Source: a virus. Taken from it: a DNA stretch of 29,052 nucleotides. The position numbers were made by a program, and so were the translations under genes. Within the stretch, counting starts at the first letter, position 1; every line of letters starts with the position of its first letter. The stretch lies in the IMG/VR virus record IMGVR_UViG_3300039159_000052, positions 1 to 29,052 of that record; one strand, written 5' to 3'. The notes beneath the pieces were generated by a model. It worked only from the letters and a program-made list of their open reading frames with translations. It was not told the origin of the DNA and made no database searches. Below, piece by piece: positions 21,953 through 29,052 of the stretch.

Positions 21953-23911
21953 ATGGCTACCAATTCAAAGATCGCAATTGTCAATACGTTGACTATCCAG
22001 CAACGCAAGGCATTCTTGGAATTCGCCAAGCTTCGCGCTACAGGCAACCAGTCATCTCTATCTGACTTTCGCCAGCTTCTACTGTATCGTGATCGTGCTT
22101 ATCAGCGCCAACTGAATACTACTAAAGAGCACATTGCTGCTGTTCGTGCAAACATGCGGGGTGACGCTCGTAAGGTTCAGGACATGACTGTACCTATTGT
22201 AATGCCTCAGGTTGAGAGTGCTGTTGCGCACCAAGCGGCCGTGTTCTTGACAAGTTACCCTATCTTTGGTGTTGTTAGCAGCCCTAAGTTGATGAGTTCT
22301 GCAATGCAGTTTGAGACTGCTATTGGTGACCAGTCATTGCGCTACGGTTGGGCACGTCAACTTACCCAAGTTTTTCGCAATGGCTTCAAGTACAACTTTG
22401 GCCCTTGTGCAGTGACGTGGAAGAAGACACCACTTAAGTCTGTTGTAACAAGTACTGATCCAGGAAGTCGAGCTGGCCAGGCAGCGTTGCGAGAGTATTC
22501 CTACGGTGGTAACTGTTTTGATAGTCTTGATCCGTATAACTGTTTTATGGATATGACAGTTACTCCGGCCAATATGCACACTGATGGTGAGTTTTTTGGA
22601 TGGAACAAGATCATGTCGCGTGTGAAGCTCAAGCAGCTCATGGCTACGCTTGACCCTAGCAAGACTACGGAAGCTACGGAAGCTTACGAGTCTTCTTTTG
22701 CTGGCAGCAGTCGTGACAGTGGTTATGGTTTGAATTATCACCATCCTGAGATTAACCAGTACCTTAGCTTGGGCAGCGGCATGGTGCCGGGTGACACAAA
22801 CTGGAGTGCTTGGATGGGATTGGCTGGTGCACAGAAGTCTAAGATCAACTACAAGGATCATTATCTTGTTACGCACTTTTACTGCCGCGCTACACCAGCA
22901 GACTTTGGCGCTGTTGGAAATCAAGTTAAAATCTTTCATGCTATCATTGTCAATTGGACTAAGGTGGTTTTTGTAGAAGAGCTGAACACTGGGCATGACG
23001 TGCTGCCTGTTCTTATCATGCAACCGTACGAAGATGGCTTGGGCTACCAGACTCAATCTATGCTTGACAACGTGTTGCCGTTTCAAGACATGAGTTCTAG
23101 TCTGTGGAACATCTCTCTTGAGTCCAAGCGTCGTATGATCTTTGACCGTCTTATCTACAATCCACGACTCATTGATAAGAAGGATATTGATCCTATTTCA
23201 AGCACCAGCCGTATTCCACTGCGTAACGCTAACATTGCACGTGATGGTAATATCATGCAGTCTGCTATTTACCAGATTCCGTACCGGGATGACAACTCTG
23301 CCAGTAACTTGCAGATGAGTGAGATGGTATCAGGTATGGCGGATCAAGCGTCTGGCCAAAACAAGGTAGATCGCGGACAGTTCCAGAAGGGTAACAAGAC
23401 TAAGACAGAGTTTGATACCACAATGAGCAACAGTAATTCGCGGCAGGAACTTGCGTCATTGACCATTGAGCAACAGTTTATGACTCCTGCAAAAGAGATC
23501 ATTAAAAGTAATACTCTACAGTACCAGACGGCTGGGCAGATTCTTAATAGGGAAAGCAAAGAAGTTGTCGACGTTGATCCCGTGGAACTTCGCAAAGCAA
23601 TTCTGGAATTCAAGATGACTGACGGCATGCTGCCAGCAGATAAGATGCTGAATGCTGAAGTGCTGACTGTGTTCATGCAGACTGGCCAAGCTATTCCGGG
23701 TGTCGCCGCTGAGTATGACATTATGGGAATGTTCCTGTACTGGGCAAAGCTCAAGGGCGCTTACTGGGTGGAGGACTTCAAGCGTGATCCACAGCAACAG
23801 CAGCAGTTCCTGAGTAATGTGCAGCAGATGAAAGAGGCAGAAGCACAAGGCGCAGCAGCAGGTGAAGTAGCAGGTAATCCTGCGGTGGGCCCTGAAAGTG
23901 CTCAATACTAA
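21953..23911 (+). CDS. Portal protein
   Basis: A 652-residue protein directly after terL. The N-terminal region (MRGDARKVQDMTVPIVMPQVES) leads into the portal-like clip and stem, with typical residues such as GNCFDSLDPYNCFMD and a helical C-terminal region (NSNSRQELASLTIEQQFMTP) followed by a Gln/Ala-rich tail near 620-650. The tail may be a barrel or flexible end. Portals form the dodecameric entry channel on the capsid. SD AGGATAA lies before the ATG. The large size and pattern are of the podovirus-like portal type. The identification is by order, size and general sequence look. Confidence 0.85.
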   Translation: MATNSKIAIVNTLTIQQRKAFLEFAKLRATGNQSSLSDFRQLLLYRDRAYQRQLNTTKEHIAAVRANMRGDARKVQDMTVPIVMPQVESAVAHQAAVFLTSYPIFGVVSSPKLMSSAMQFETAIGDQSLRYGWARQLTQVFRNGFKYNFGPCAVTWKKTPLKSVVTSTDPGSRAGQAALREYSYGGNCFDSLDPYNCFMDMTVTPANMHTDGEFFGWNKIMSRVKLKQLMATLDPSKTTEATEAYESSFAGSSRDSGYGLNYHHPEINQYLSLGSGMVPGDTNWSAWMGLAGAQKSKINYKDHYLVTHFYCRATPADFGAVGNQVKIFHAIIVNWTKVVFVEELNTGHDVLPVLIMQPYEDGLGYQTQSMLDNVLPFQDMSSSLWNISLESKRRMIFDRLIYNPRLIDKKDIDPISSTSRIPLRNANIARDGNIMQSAIYQIPYRDDNSASNLQMSEMVSGMADQASGQNKVDRGQFQKGNKTKTEFDTTMSNSNSRQELASLTIEQQFMTPAKEIIKSNTLQYQTAGQILNRESKEVVDVDPVELRKAILEFKMTDGMLPADKMLNAEVLTVFMQTGQAIPGVAAEYDIMGMFLYWAKLKGAYWVEDFKRDPQQQQQFLSNVQQMKEAEAQGAAAGEVAGNPAVGPESAQY

Positions 23912-23931
23912 TACCAACTAGGACCACTGAC

Positions 23932-24246
23932 ATGCCCGCACACCAAGACGATTACGATCTGCAACCAGATTTGACTGGCAGATTTAACAAGATACGCATG
24001 AGCCCTCAGACTGAGGTGATGGCCATGAATGTTTCTCCGTTGTTTCTCGCTTATTTGCAAAACAAGATTGCAGACTACGCAGAAGCAGCGGTGGAAAGTA
24101 AGCTGCCGTACCATGCCGACCCCACCCAGCAAATGGCAGCTATTCTCGAACATGAGAGGCTGAAGAATTTCATATCAGCTTACGCAGAACTCATGGCCGA
24201 GTTAACCCAAGCATCTGCACACAACCAACCTTCCAACCTGGAGTAA
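23932..24246 (+). CDS. Small head-cluster protein, 104 aa
   Basis: Acidic N-terminal stretch (HQDDYDLQPDL) followed by two amphipathic helices (SPLFLAYLQNKIADYAEAAV; QQMAAILEHERLKNFISAYAELMAEL). No family recognised. Genes of this size between portal and scaffold are frequent in phages and may be assembly factors. SD AGGA precedes the ATG, and the scaffold gene starts four bases after its stop. Confidence 0.75.
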   Translation: MPAHQDDYDLQPDLTGRFNKIRMSPQTEVMAMNVSPLFLAYLQNKIADYAEAAVESKLPYHADPTQQMAAILEHERLKNFISAYAELMAELTQASAHNQPSNLE

Positions 24247-24250
24247 TCTC

Positions 24251-25000
24251 ATGGCTTTTCTCAACGGTATTTTCAACAAGACTCCTGACAAACCAGCAAC
24301 TCCTGCTCCGGCTCCCACTGGCGGCCCTGTGTCGAGCCAGCTGGCAGGACCAGCTAATCCTGGTGCTAACCCAGCAGCTATGGGTGATAACAACCCAGCA
24401 CCGGCAGGTGGCCCAGAAAGCCCCAAGCTCGATCGCTTTGCTGAGATGTTTAAAGCAAAACCAGTTGACCCTAATGCCCCGCGTCAGCTTACAATGGATG
24501 ATCCACTGTTGACACCAATTGACCCTGCTGCGTTTAAAGCACAAGTACAAAGCGCAAACTTTGCTGCTGCTATTCCGCAGGAAACAATACAAAAGGCAAT
24601 GGGTGGAGATGCTGCTGCGTTTGCGGAAGCCATGAACATTGCAGCGCGAGAGGCATTCTCTGCTGCTACTACGCTGTCTCACGGACTGGCTGAGCACGGC
24701 GCGCGTACTGCTGCTGAGCGCATGAATTCTTCTTTGGATGGGCGTATTCGCAACTCGCTGATCCGGGGGCAAAATACTACTAATGAAACTCTGACTAACC
24801 CCGCAGTTGCCCCCATCTTTGCTGCGGTGAAAGCTCAGATTGCTCAGAATAACCCGCAGTTGTCGCCAGAAGTGGTACAACAAACAGCAGAACAGTACTT
24901 CACTGAGATGTCCAGTGCAATGACTGCTCCTCAGCGCCAAGCTGAAGCTACCAAAAACGCACCTAAAGTGCCCAACTTTGCTTACCTTCTCGACAACTGA
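24251..25000 (+). CDS. Capsid scaffolding protein
   Basis: A 249-residue protein placed immediately before the major capsid gene. The N-terminal 60 residues are a Pro/Ala-rich disordered stretch (PATPAPAPTGGP), the middle is helical and Ala-rich with many charged residues, and the C-terminus is a short helix ending VPNFAYLLDN, likely the capsid-binding end. This layout is typical of phage scaffolds, which guide prohead assembly and are then released. No protease motif is present, so cleavage of the scaffold, if any, would need another enzyme. SD GGAG. Confidence 0.82.
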   Translation: MAFLNGIFNKTPDKPATPAPAPTGGPVSSQLAGPANPGANPAAMGDNNPAPAGGPESPKLDRFAEMFKAKPVDPNAPRQLTMDDPLLTPIDPAAFKAQVQSANFAAAIPQETIQKAMGGDAAAFAEAMNIAAREAFSAATTLSHGLAEHGARTAAERMNSSLDGRIRNSLIRGQNTTNETLTNPAVAPIFAAVKAQIAQNNPQLSPEVVQQTAEQYFTEMSSAMTAPQRQAEATKNAPKVPNFAYLLDN

Positions 25001-25031
25001 TTCTCATCTTCTTTCTTAAGGAAATACTCCC

Positions 25032-26237
25032 ATGCCAGTCGGTCTCCTCTCCTCAATTTCTGCTCCTGCTGATCTGAACGCACTTAGCTTTGCACAAGCT
25101 ATGGTGCGACTGATGCCTAATGGCACTGCTCCCTTGTTTGGCCTTACCAGCCTGCTCAAGGAGGAAACTGCCAAAGACATTGAACATGGTTACTTCTCCA
25201 AGACCATGGTGTTTCCTGCTGTGCGTATCAACATGGCAGGTGGCGCTGCTGCCGGTATCACAACCTTTGTGTTGCAACCATACACTGACATTGTCCCTGG
25301 TGACATGCTCTTGAATGAGCGCACCAACGAAGTGATGCTGGTGCTGACTACGCCAACTGGTGTTGGCATTACTGTACAGCGCGCTGTTGGTACGGTTGCT
25401 GCTGCTGCACTGCTCGACGCTGATAACTTGCGCCAAGTTGGTAACGCATTTGAAGAAGGTTCTGTGCGTCCTGCTGCTGTGTCTATCATCGCAGAGCGTT
25501 ACCTCAACTTCACGCAGATCTTCCGTAACTCCTGGGCTGTTACCAAGACCGCTGCTGCCATTCCTCAAATCGCAGGTGCTGGTTATGTTTCCGAAGGCAA
25601 GCAAGACTGTGCAGCAATGCACGCGCAAGCAATTGAGAAGTCGCTGATCTGGGGTCAGAAGTTTATGGGTACGCGAAATGGTCAGCCATTCCATACCCAG
25701 GAAGGCATCATTCCACGTGTGTTGGCTGCTGCTCCTGGCAACGTGACTACCATGGGTGCCACCACCAACTGGACTCAGTTTGAAGCTGCACTTGACCCAA
25801 CTCTGCAAACTGTCACTGACCCTAAAGGTGGCAACATTCGCACGATGTTTGTTGGTGGCACCTCGCGCCGTGTGATGCACAACATTGCACGTTTGAACTC
25901 TGCGTACACAATCACTTCCGCAGAAACTTCGTGGGGTCTGCAGATTGACACTATCAAAGCACCGCGCGGTACCTTCGAAATTATTGAACATCCGCTATTC
26001 AATGCTTACGGTGGCAACAGCATGTGGGCACGCATGGCATTGATCTGCGACTTGAATGCATTCAGCATTGCCTACCTGCGCAAGACCAGTGATGCAAGCT
26101 ACAACTCTGGGGGTGCCTTGGTTGACAACGGCCTGGATGCAGAAGGTGGCACCCTCACTACTGAGCTGACTACGCTGATCAAGAACCCTGCAGCATTTGG
26201 CGTCATCTACAACTTCACGGCAGCAGCTGCTGGTTAA
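25032..26237 (+). CDS. Major capsid protein
   Basis: A 401-residue protein following the scaffold. The sequence reads as an HK97-fold capsid protein of the SU10/DUF5309-like type: a helical N-terminal arm, a long beta-rich section (TTFVLQPYTDIVPGDMLLNER), the A-domain like region with many Thr/Val strands, and a C-terminal end of Thr/Leu strands. AAGGAAA lies before the ATG. It has regular codon use with few rare codons, as expected for the most abundant virion protein. A stem-loop follows the stop. Confidence 0.88.
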   Translation: MPVGLLSSISAPADLNALSFAQAMVRLMPNGTAPLFGLTSLLKEETAKDIEHGYFSKTMVFPAVRINMAGGAAAGITTFVLQPYTDIVPGDMLLNERTNEVMLVLTTPTGVGITVQRAVGTVAAAALLDADNLRQVGNAFEEGSVRPAAVSIIAERYLNFTQIFRNSWAVTKTAAAIPQIAGAGYVSEGKQDCAAMHAQAIEKSLIWGQKFMGTRNGQPFHTQEGIIPRVLAAAPGNVTTMGATTNWTQFEAALDPTLQTVTDPKGGNIRTMFVGGTSRRVMHNIARLNSAYTITSAETSWGLQIDTIKAPRGTFEIIEHPLFNAYGGNSMWARMALICDLNAFSIAYLRKTSDASYNSGGALVDNGLDAEGGTLTTELTTLIKNPAAFGVIYNFTAAAAG

Positions 26238-26285
26238 CCGAGAGCTTGCAGTAGCTGGGGGATCCTGGCTACGTTTATCTGAGAT

Positions 26286-26311
26286 GCCTCACAGGAGAAA
26301 TTCTGTGAGGC
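26286..26311 (+). terminator. Stable hairpin with GAAA tetraloop after the capsid gene
   Basis: GCCTCACAG (26286-26294) pairs perfectly with CTGTGAGGC (26303-26311). Two more pairs close a GAAA tetraloop, for eleven in all. Only TTCTG follows, so a full intrinsic terminator is not likely. It may attenuate transcription or protect the 3' end of the capsid message, giving high capsid and lower downstream expression. The 127-base gap 26238-26364 holds nothing else I can support. Confidence 0.6.
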
Positions 26312-26364
26312 TTCTGCGCTGAAAGCACCAAGCTTTCTTACCAAACTTAACCAAGGAAACCGCT

Positions 26365-26745
26365 ATGGCCGTCGGCATCGTATCATCTGCTGCTAAGCAG
26401 CAACTCCCCGCAGCAGCCCCAGTCATTGAGCCCACCAGCACAGCGCTTGTGCTACGTAGTGGTGAGAAGCAAGCATCTACTCAAGCTGCGCTGGCAGACC
26501 CAAATGCAGCTACTTATTACCACCGCATTCCTGGTGCTCGGTTCATCATGCCTGATGGTTTGGAACTGCAATTCCTCGGTGGCCGCTTTGTCACCCACGA
26601 TCCTGCTATTGTTGCAGAACTCAACAAAATCGCAAACCGCTCTACTAGCATGATTTTCACTGAGCAAGCTGGCATTGAGGCTGTTACTGCTGCTGAGAAA
26701 GCACTGGCCGATGAAGCAGGCAAGTCCGCTGGTACTTCTGCATAA
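26365..26745 (+). CDS. Head-associated protein, 126 aa
   Basis: The N- and C-terminal ends are Ala/Ser-rich and probably flexible. The middle holds a beta segment (RIPGARFIMPDGLELQFLGG) followed by a helix (HDPAIVAELNKIANR). This order, a conserved FLGG-x-FVTxD-x4-I-x-ELN pattern, is common in small phage proteins encoded between the major capsid and head-completion genes. The exact role is unknown. SD AAGGAAA. Confidence 0.7.
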   Translation: MAVGIVSSAAKQQLPAAAPVIEPTSTALVLRSGEKQASTQAALADPNAATYYHRIPGARFIMPDGLELQFLGGRFVTHDPAIVAELNKIANRSTSMIFTEQAGIEAVTAAEKALADEAGKSAGTSA

Positions 26746-26780
26746 CGCGTAATTCGCGCTTAAGTTAACAAGGTGAGTAC

Positions 26781-27386
26781 ATGACTACATTTGCTGAGAT
26801 GGAAGCCCTGGTAGTGGCACAAACTCGCCGCCCAGAAATCCCAGCAGTTACGCGTGCAGCTATTAAAAGCGCTACGTTGCGTGCTCACCATGTTGATTTC
26901 TTTCCACGTGATCTGGCTAGTGCTCCACTAACTTACGCGGTTGGTAATGGAGCTGGCTACTACGACATTGCTAATCTTTCTACCATTATTAGCCGGCTGC
27001 GAGCTCCTACATTTATTCACTGCATTGAGCCAGCTACTTTTCGCCCCATTGAGAAGCTTGATTACCGTGACGCAGATGATGTGTACGATTCAGCCGGCAA
27101 CGGACGACTGTCTGCGTACACTTTAATCGGAGACACGCTCCGCATTTATCCGCAACTTGCTACCGGCAGGTTGGAACTGTTCTACTACAAGAATCCGGAC
27201 ACGTCCACTGTTTTGTACGAGAGTTGGATAGCAACTACGTACCCAGAGGAAGTGGCAATGTGGGCAGCTGGCATTGTGTTTGCTCGCACTGGCTTTGCTG
27301 AAATGGCAGCAGAATTCAAAAAAGATCATGTCAATCCTTTCAGGGAAATGCTGGTAAGCAGCCATCTCCTTGGTAACGTGGCTTAA
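26781..27386 (+). CDS. Head-tail adaptor (neck) protein
   Basis: A 201-residue protein after the capsid gene. The helical start (TFAEMEALVVAQTRRPEIPAV), a central beta part (YTLIGDTLRIYPQLATGRLELFYY) and a helical end (AMWAAGIVFARTGFAEMAAEF) match the general build of head-completion or adaptor proteins that join portal and tail. SD AAGGTGAG. The call rests on position and fold pattern, not on a named family. Confidence 0.7.
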   Translation: MTTFAEMEALVVAQTRRPEIPAVTRAAIKSATLRAHHVDFFPRDLASAPLTYAVGNGAGYYDIANLSTIISRLRAPTFIHCIEPATFRPIEKLDYRDADDVYDSAGNGRLSAYTLIGDTLRIYPQLATGRLELFYYKNPDTSTVLYESWIATTYPEEVAMWAAGIVFARTGFAEMAAEFKKDHVNPFREMLVSSHLLGNVA

Positions 27387-27406
27387 CTTAGTAACTGGAG
27401 AGTATC

Positions 27407-27640
27407 ATGAGTAACGTAAGTGATCCAGCGCGATTCGCTGCTGCAATTGTACCGTCGGACGCAGCAAACATCAACCCAACTCGGGGTGTTTATGTGGGTA
27501 ACGGTGGTGATATTACCTGCACAATTGGCGGTACTTCTGTGCTGCTGGTTGGTGTGCCAAGTGGGTTCATCCTGCCAATTCAAGCCACGCGTGTGTCCGC
27601 AACTGGTACAACTGCAACCAGCTTAGTTGCTTTCTGGTAA
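27407..27640 (+). CDS. Small beta-rich virion protein, 77 aa
   Basis: After a short N-terminal tail it has the pattern TRGVYVGNGGDITCTIGGTS, VLLVGVPSGFILPIQATRVS, then ATGTTATSLVAFW. This is a compact beta protein with a conserved TRG-x-Y-x-G motif and a C-terminal RVxxTGTTA-x-x-LVA-x-W, common in small phage structural proteins next to neck or tail genes. It may form trimeric spikes or decoration. SD GGAGAG. The function is inferred from context. Confidence 0.7.
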   Translation: MSNVSDPARFAAAIVPSDAANINPTRGVYVGNGGDITCTIGGTSVLLVGVPSGFILPIQATRVSATGTTATSLVAFW

Positions 27641-27651
27641 AGGTAATAACT

Positions 27652-29052
27652 ATGTTTATGTCATCTATGTCAGCAGCTTTAGGCGTGTCACAGCTGACTG
27701 ACATCTACCGCGCCATCTACGGCCAAACAACCCCAGGCGCTCGCTGGCACATTGACGAAGCGATTCGCGCGAACACAGCCGCTGGCGTGTGGGGCATGGC
27801 ATCGGGCTGGACTGCCGAGCAGCTTTCCCGCTGCATGATATTTCAGGACTCAGCAGGCACCCTGCCTGTGTTTGCGCTTGAGCAGCCAATTGGATTGGTG
27901 CTTGATTGCCGGTATGCGCCGGGTAGCCGTGGGCCGGAGTTGGTGGTGAATGGTGAGTTCGATGTTGATACGGCTGGCTGGACTGCAAACGTTGGCAGCA
28001 CGCTCTCTGTGGTGAACGGTAGGTTGCGGGTTACATCTGACACAGGGGTAGCTGCGTTTCAAGCATTTAATACTGTAATTGGAAAAATATATCTCGCTAC
28101 AGCAAACCTCTTTTCAGGCACCGGTGTTGCGTACTTTAAGATAGGCACAACAAGCACTGGCAACCAATTGGGTGAAATAAACTCATCCACAATTGTGCGG
28201 GGTTTATGGTTTACAGCAACTACATCAACTACATTCGTCTTGGCAAACCCGCAAAGTGGCACGGGCAAGTTTTCTGAATTTGACAACATCTCAGTCCGAG
28301 AAATTCCCGGCCTGCCGCTCACGCAATCCAGCACGATGGCCCGGCCTGCTGCGAGCGCTCGGGTGAATCTTTGTATTAACAGTGAAGGCGCAGGAGCATC
28401 GGGCACGGTTATCCCATCGGGCTGGGCACTAGAACAAGGATTCGGCGGTAATATCGGCCCTACTGAAGGTTTAAGTGGAGTTGACCAATTAGGCGCAGGT
28501 TACTGGCAATTTCGTATCCAAGGTACTACTGTTGGTGTTAATAGACTATTAGTAGCAGCAAATGCCAACAGCAACGGTGGGCGTTATCCTGTTGTGGGGG
28601 GCTCATCTATTGCAATTTCCTACAACTTTCAATCTATTGTTAGTAATCTTCCTTTAGCTTTTAGGTCTACACCTCTTTTTTACAATTCAGGGGGGCTGTT
28701 ACTTTCTCAAGGCATCGGATTGATTAGGGGTTCGGGGTTGTCCGCCCTGCAACGCTACAGCGACATTTTTGTAGTGCCGAGCACTGCTACCGCTGTGCAT
28801 ATTCGCTTTGATTTTGATATGTCTGTCTCAGTCGGACAAGCAGTCGATTTTACAGTTAGGCTTGGTGGCGTACAACTAGAAATCGGCTCAGTCGCAACAC
28901 GCTACCAGCGCGTAACCACCGCCAGCAATTACGACACGGTGGGATTCCCGTTCAAAGCGCAATTCAACGGCACAAACCAATGGCTAACCCACGCCGCGCT
29001 GGATATGACCAGCACGGATGAGGTGACGCTTTGGGCTGCGGTGTTGAAGGAG
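27652..29052 (+). CDS. Tail or receptor-binding-type structural protein, 5' part only
   Basis: ATG 27652, preceded by AAAGGTAA, opens a frame that stays open to the last base of the window: 467 codons with no stop. Residues about 95-225 start ELVVNGEFDVDTAGWT and end FDNISVREIP, the pattern of a jelly-roll carbohydrate-binding-like domain. A second region of similar style runs to VQLEIGSVATRYQRV near residue 425. The last residues (AQFNGTNQWLTHAALDM) look like the start of a concanavalin/LamG-like domain. Such multi-domain proteins are found in phage tails and fibres that touch the host surface. Bases about 28440-28760 are visibly richer in A and T than the flanks, which may reflect domain exchange. 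Confidence 0.75.
   Translation, partial: MFMSSMSAALGVSQLTDIYRAIYGQTTPGARWHIDEAIRANTAAGVWGMASGWTAEQLSRCMIFQDSAGTLPVFALEQPIGLVLDCRYAPGSRGPELVVNGEFDVDTAGWTANVGSTLSVVNGRLRVTSDTGVAAFQAFNTVIGKIYLATANLFSGTGVAYFKIGTTSTGNQLGEINSSTIVRGLWFTATTSTTFVLANPQSGTGKFSEFDNISVREIPGLPLTQSSTMARPAASARVNLCINSEGAGASGTVIPSGWALEQGFGGNIGPTEGLSGVDQLGAGYWQFRIQGTTVGVNRLLVAANANSNGGRYPVVGGSSIAISYNFQSIVSNLPLAFRSTPLFYNSGGLLLSQGIGLIRGSGLSALQRYSDIFVVPSTATAVHIRFDFDMSVSVGQAVDFTVRLGGVQLEIGSVATRYQRVTTASNYDTVGFPFKAQFNGTNQWLTHAALDMTSTDEVTLWAAVLKE

Noticed and set aside
22334-23086. 250-residue antisense frame within the portal gene
   Set aside because: Shadow of the portal coding sequence; composition and lack of neighbours argue against a gene.
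24191-24940. 249-residue antisense frame opposite the scaffold gene
   Set aside because: Cys/Ser/Arg-rich shadow of the Ala/Pro-rich scaffold; no initiation signal.
25053-25991. 312-residue antisense frame within the major capsid gene
   Set aside because: It is opposite a clear capsid gene, with an Arg/Ser/His/Cys-rich composition typical of antisense shadows and no ribosome site or context.

Overview
The window reads as part of a tailed-bacteriophage genome (Caudoviricetes). It carries a terminase pair, portal, scaffold, major capsid protein and head-completion genes, plus a phage-encoded family A DNA polymerase with helicases and recombination enzymes. No integrase, repressor, tRNA, rRNA or CRISPR array was found, so a virulent phage is likely. 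Base composition looks balanced to slightly AT-rich. The Shine-Dalgarno sites (AGGAG/AAGGA) and sigma70-type promoters fit a proteobacterial host. The large internal-virion-type protein, with no tape-measure or sheath gene visible, hints at a short-tailed (podovirus-like) particle, but this is only an inference. Lysis genes and a phage RNA polymerase are not in the window.

Layout. (1) 1-1883, plus strand: the 3' part of a very large structural-type gene, closed by a bidirectional terminator at 1898-1937. (2) 1963-16475, minus strand: a long, tightly packed leftward block of replication, recombination and nucleotide-metabolism genes. Reading in transcription order it holds an unknown lead gene, a small unknown, a RecD/Dda-like SF1 helicase, three unknowns (one with an SSB-like tail), two further small genes, a Cas4/RecB-like nuclease, a Sak4-like ATPase, a DUF6378-type protein, an OB-fold/ssDNA-binding candidate, DNA polymerase, a DUF3987-type P-loop ATPase, a small winged-helix protein, a MazG-like pyrophosphohydrolase and two small unknowns. 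Internal terminators (6847-6880, 10787-10835) and internal promoter candidates (11704-11732, 15776-15804) divide the block. (3) 16476-17673: a 1.2 kb non-coding control region with strong divergent promoters at its two sides, iteron-like repeats, a 97-base tract with a single G, and a palindrome. It is the best candidate for the replication origin and master switch. (4) 17674-18414: a self-contained rightward unit (promoter, one gene, 12-bp tandem repeat, terminator). (5) 18415-18697: a hairpin-rich non-coding stretch. (6) 18698 to the end, plus strand: a zincin-like metallopeptidase, TerS, TerL, portal, a small head gene, scaffold, major capsid, three head/neck genes and an unfinished tail-type gene that runs off the window.

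How it works together (inference). Transcription starts in the 16.5-17.6 kb region and diverges. The leftward arm makes the DNA-replication and recombination machinery. The rightward arm makes one early protein and then packaging and head genes. The structural genes leaving the right edge and the structural gene entering the left edge probably join through the rest of a circularly permuted or terminally redundant genome.

Most notable points: two proteins of almost equal size (213 and 214 aa), each in its own transcription unit on opposite strands, end in the same D-x-D-L-L tail; the control region has a layered repeat architecture; a structured non-coding stretch lies at 18.42-18.54 kb; an HExxH...GEVEAR metallopeptidase sits just ahead of terS; and a strong internal start lies inside the gene at 9803-10480.
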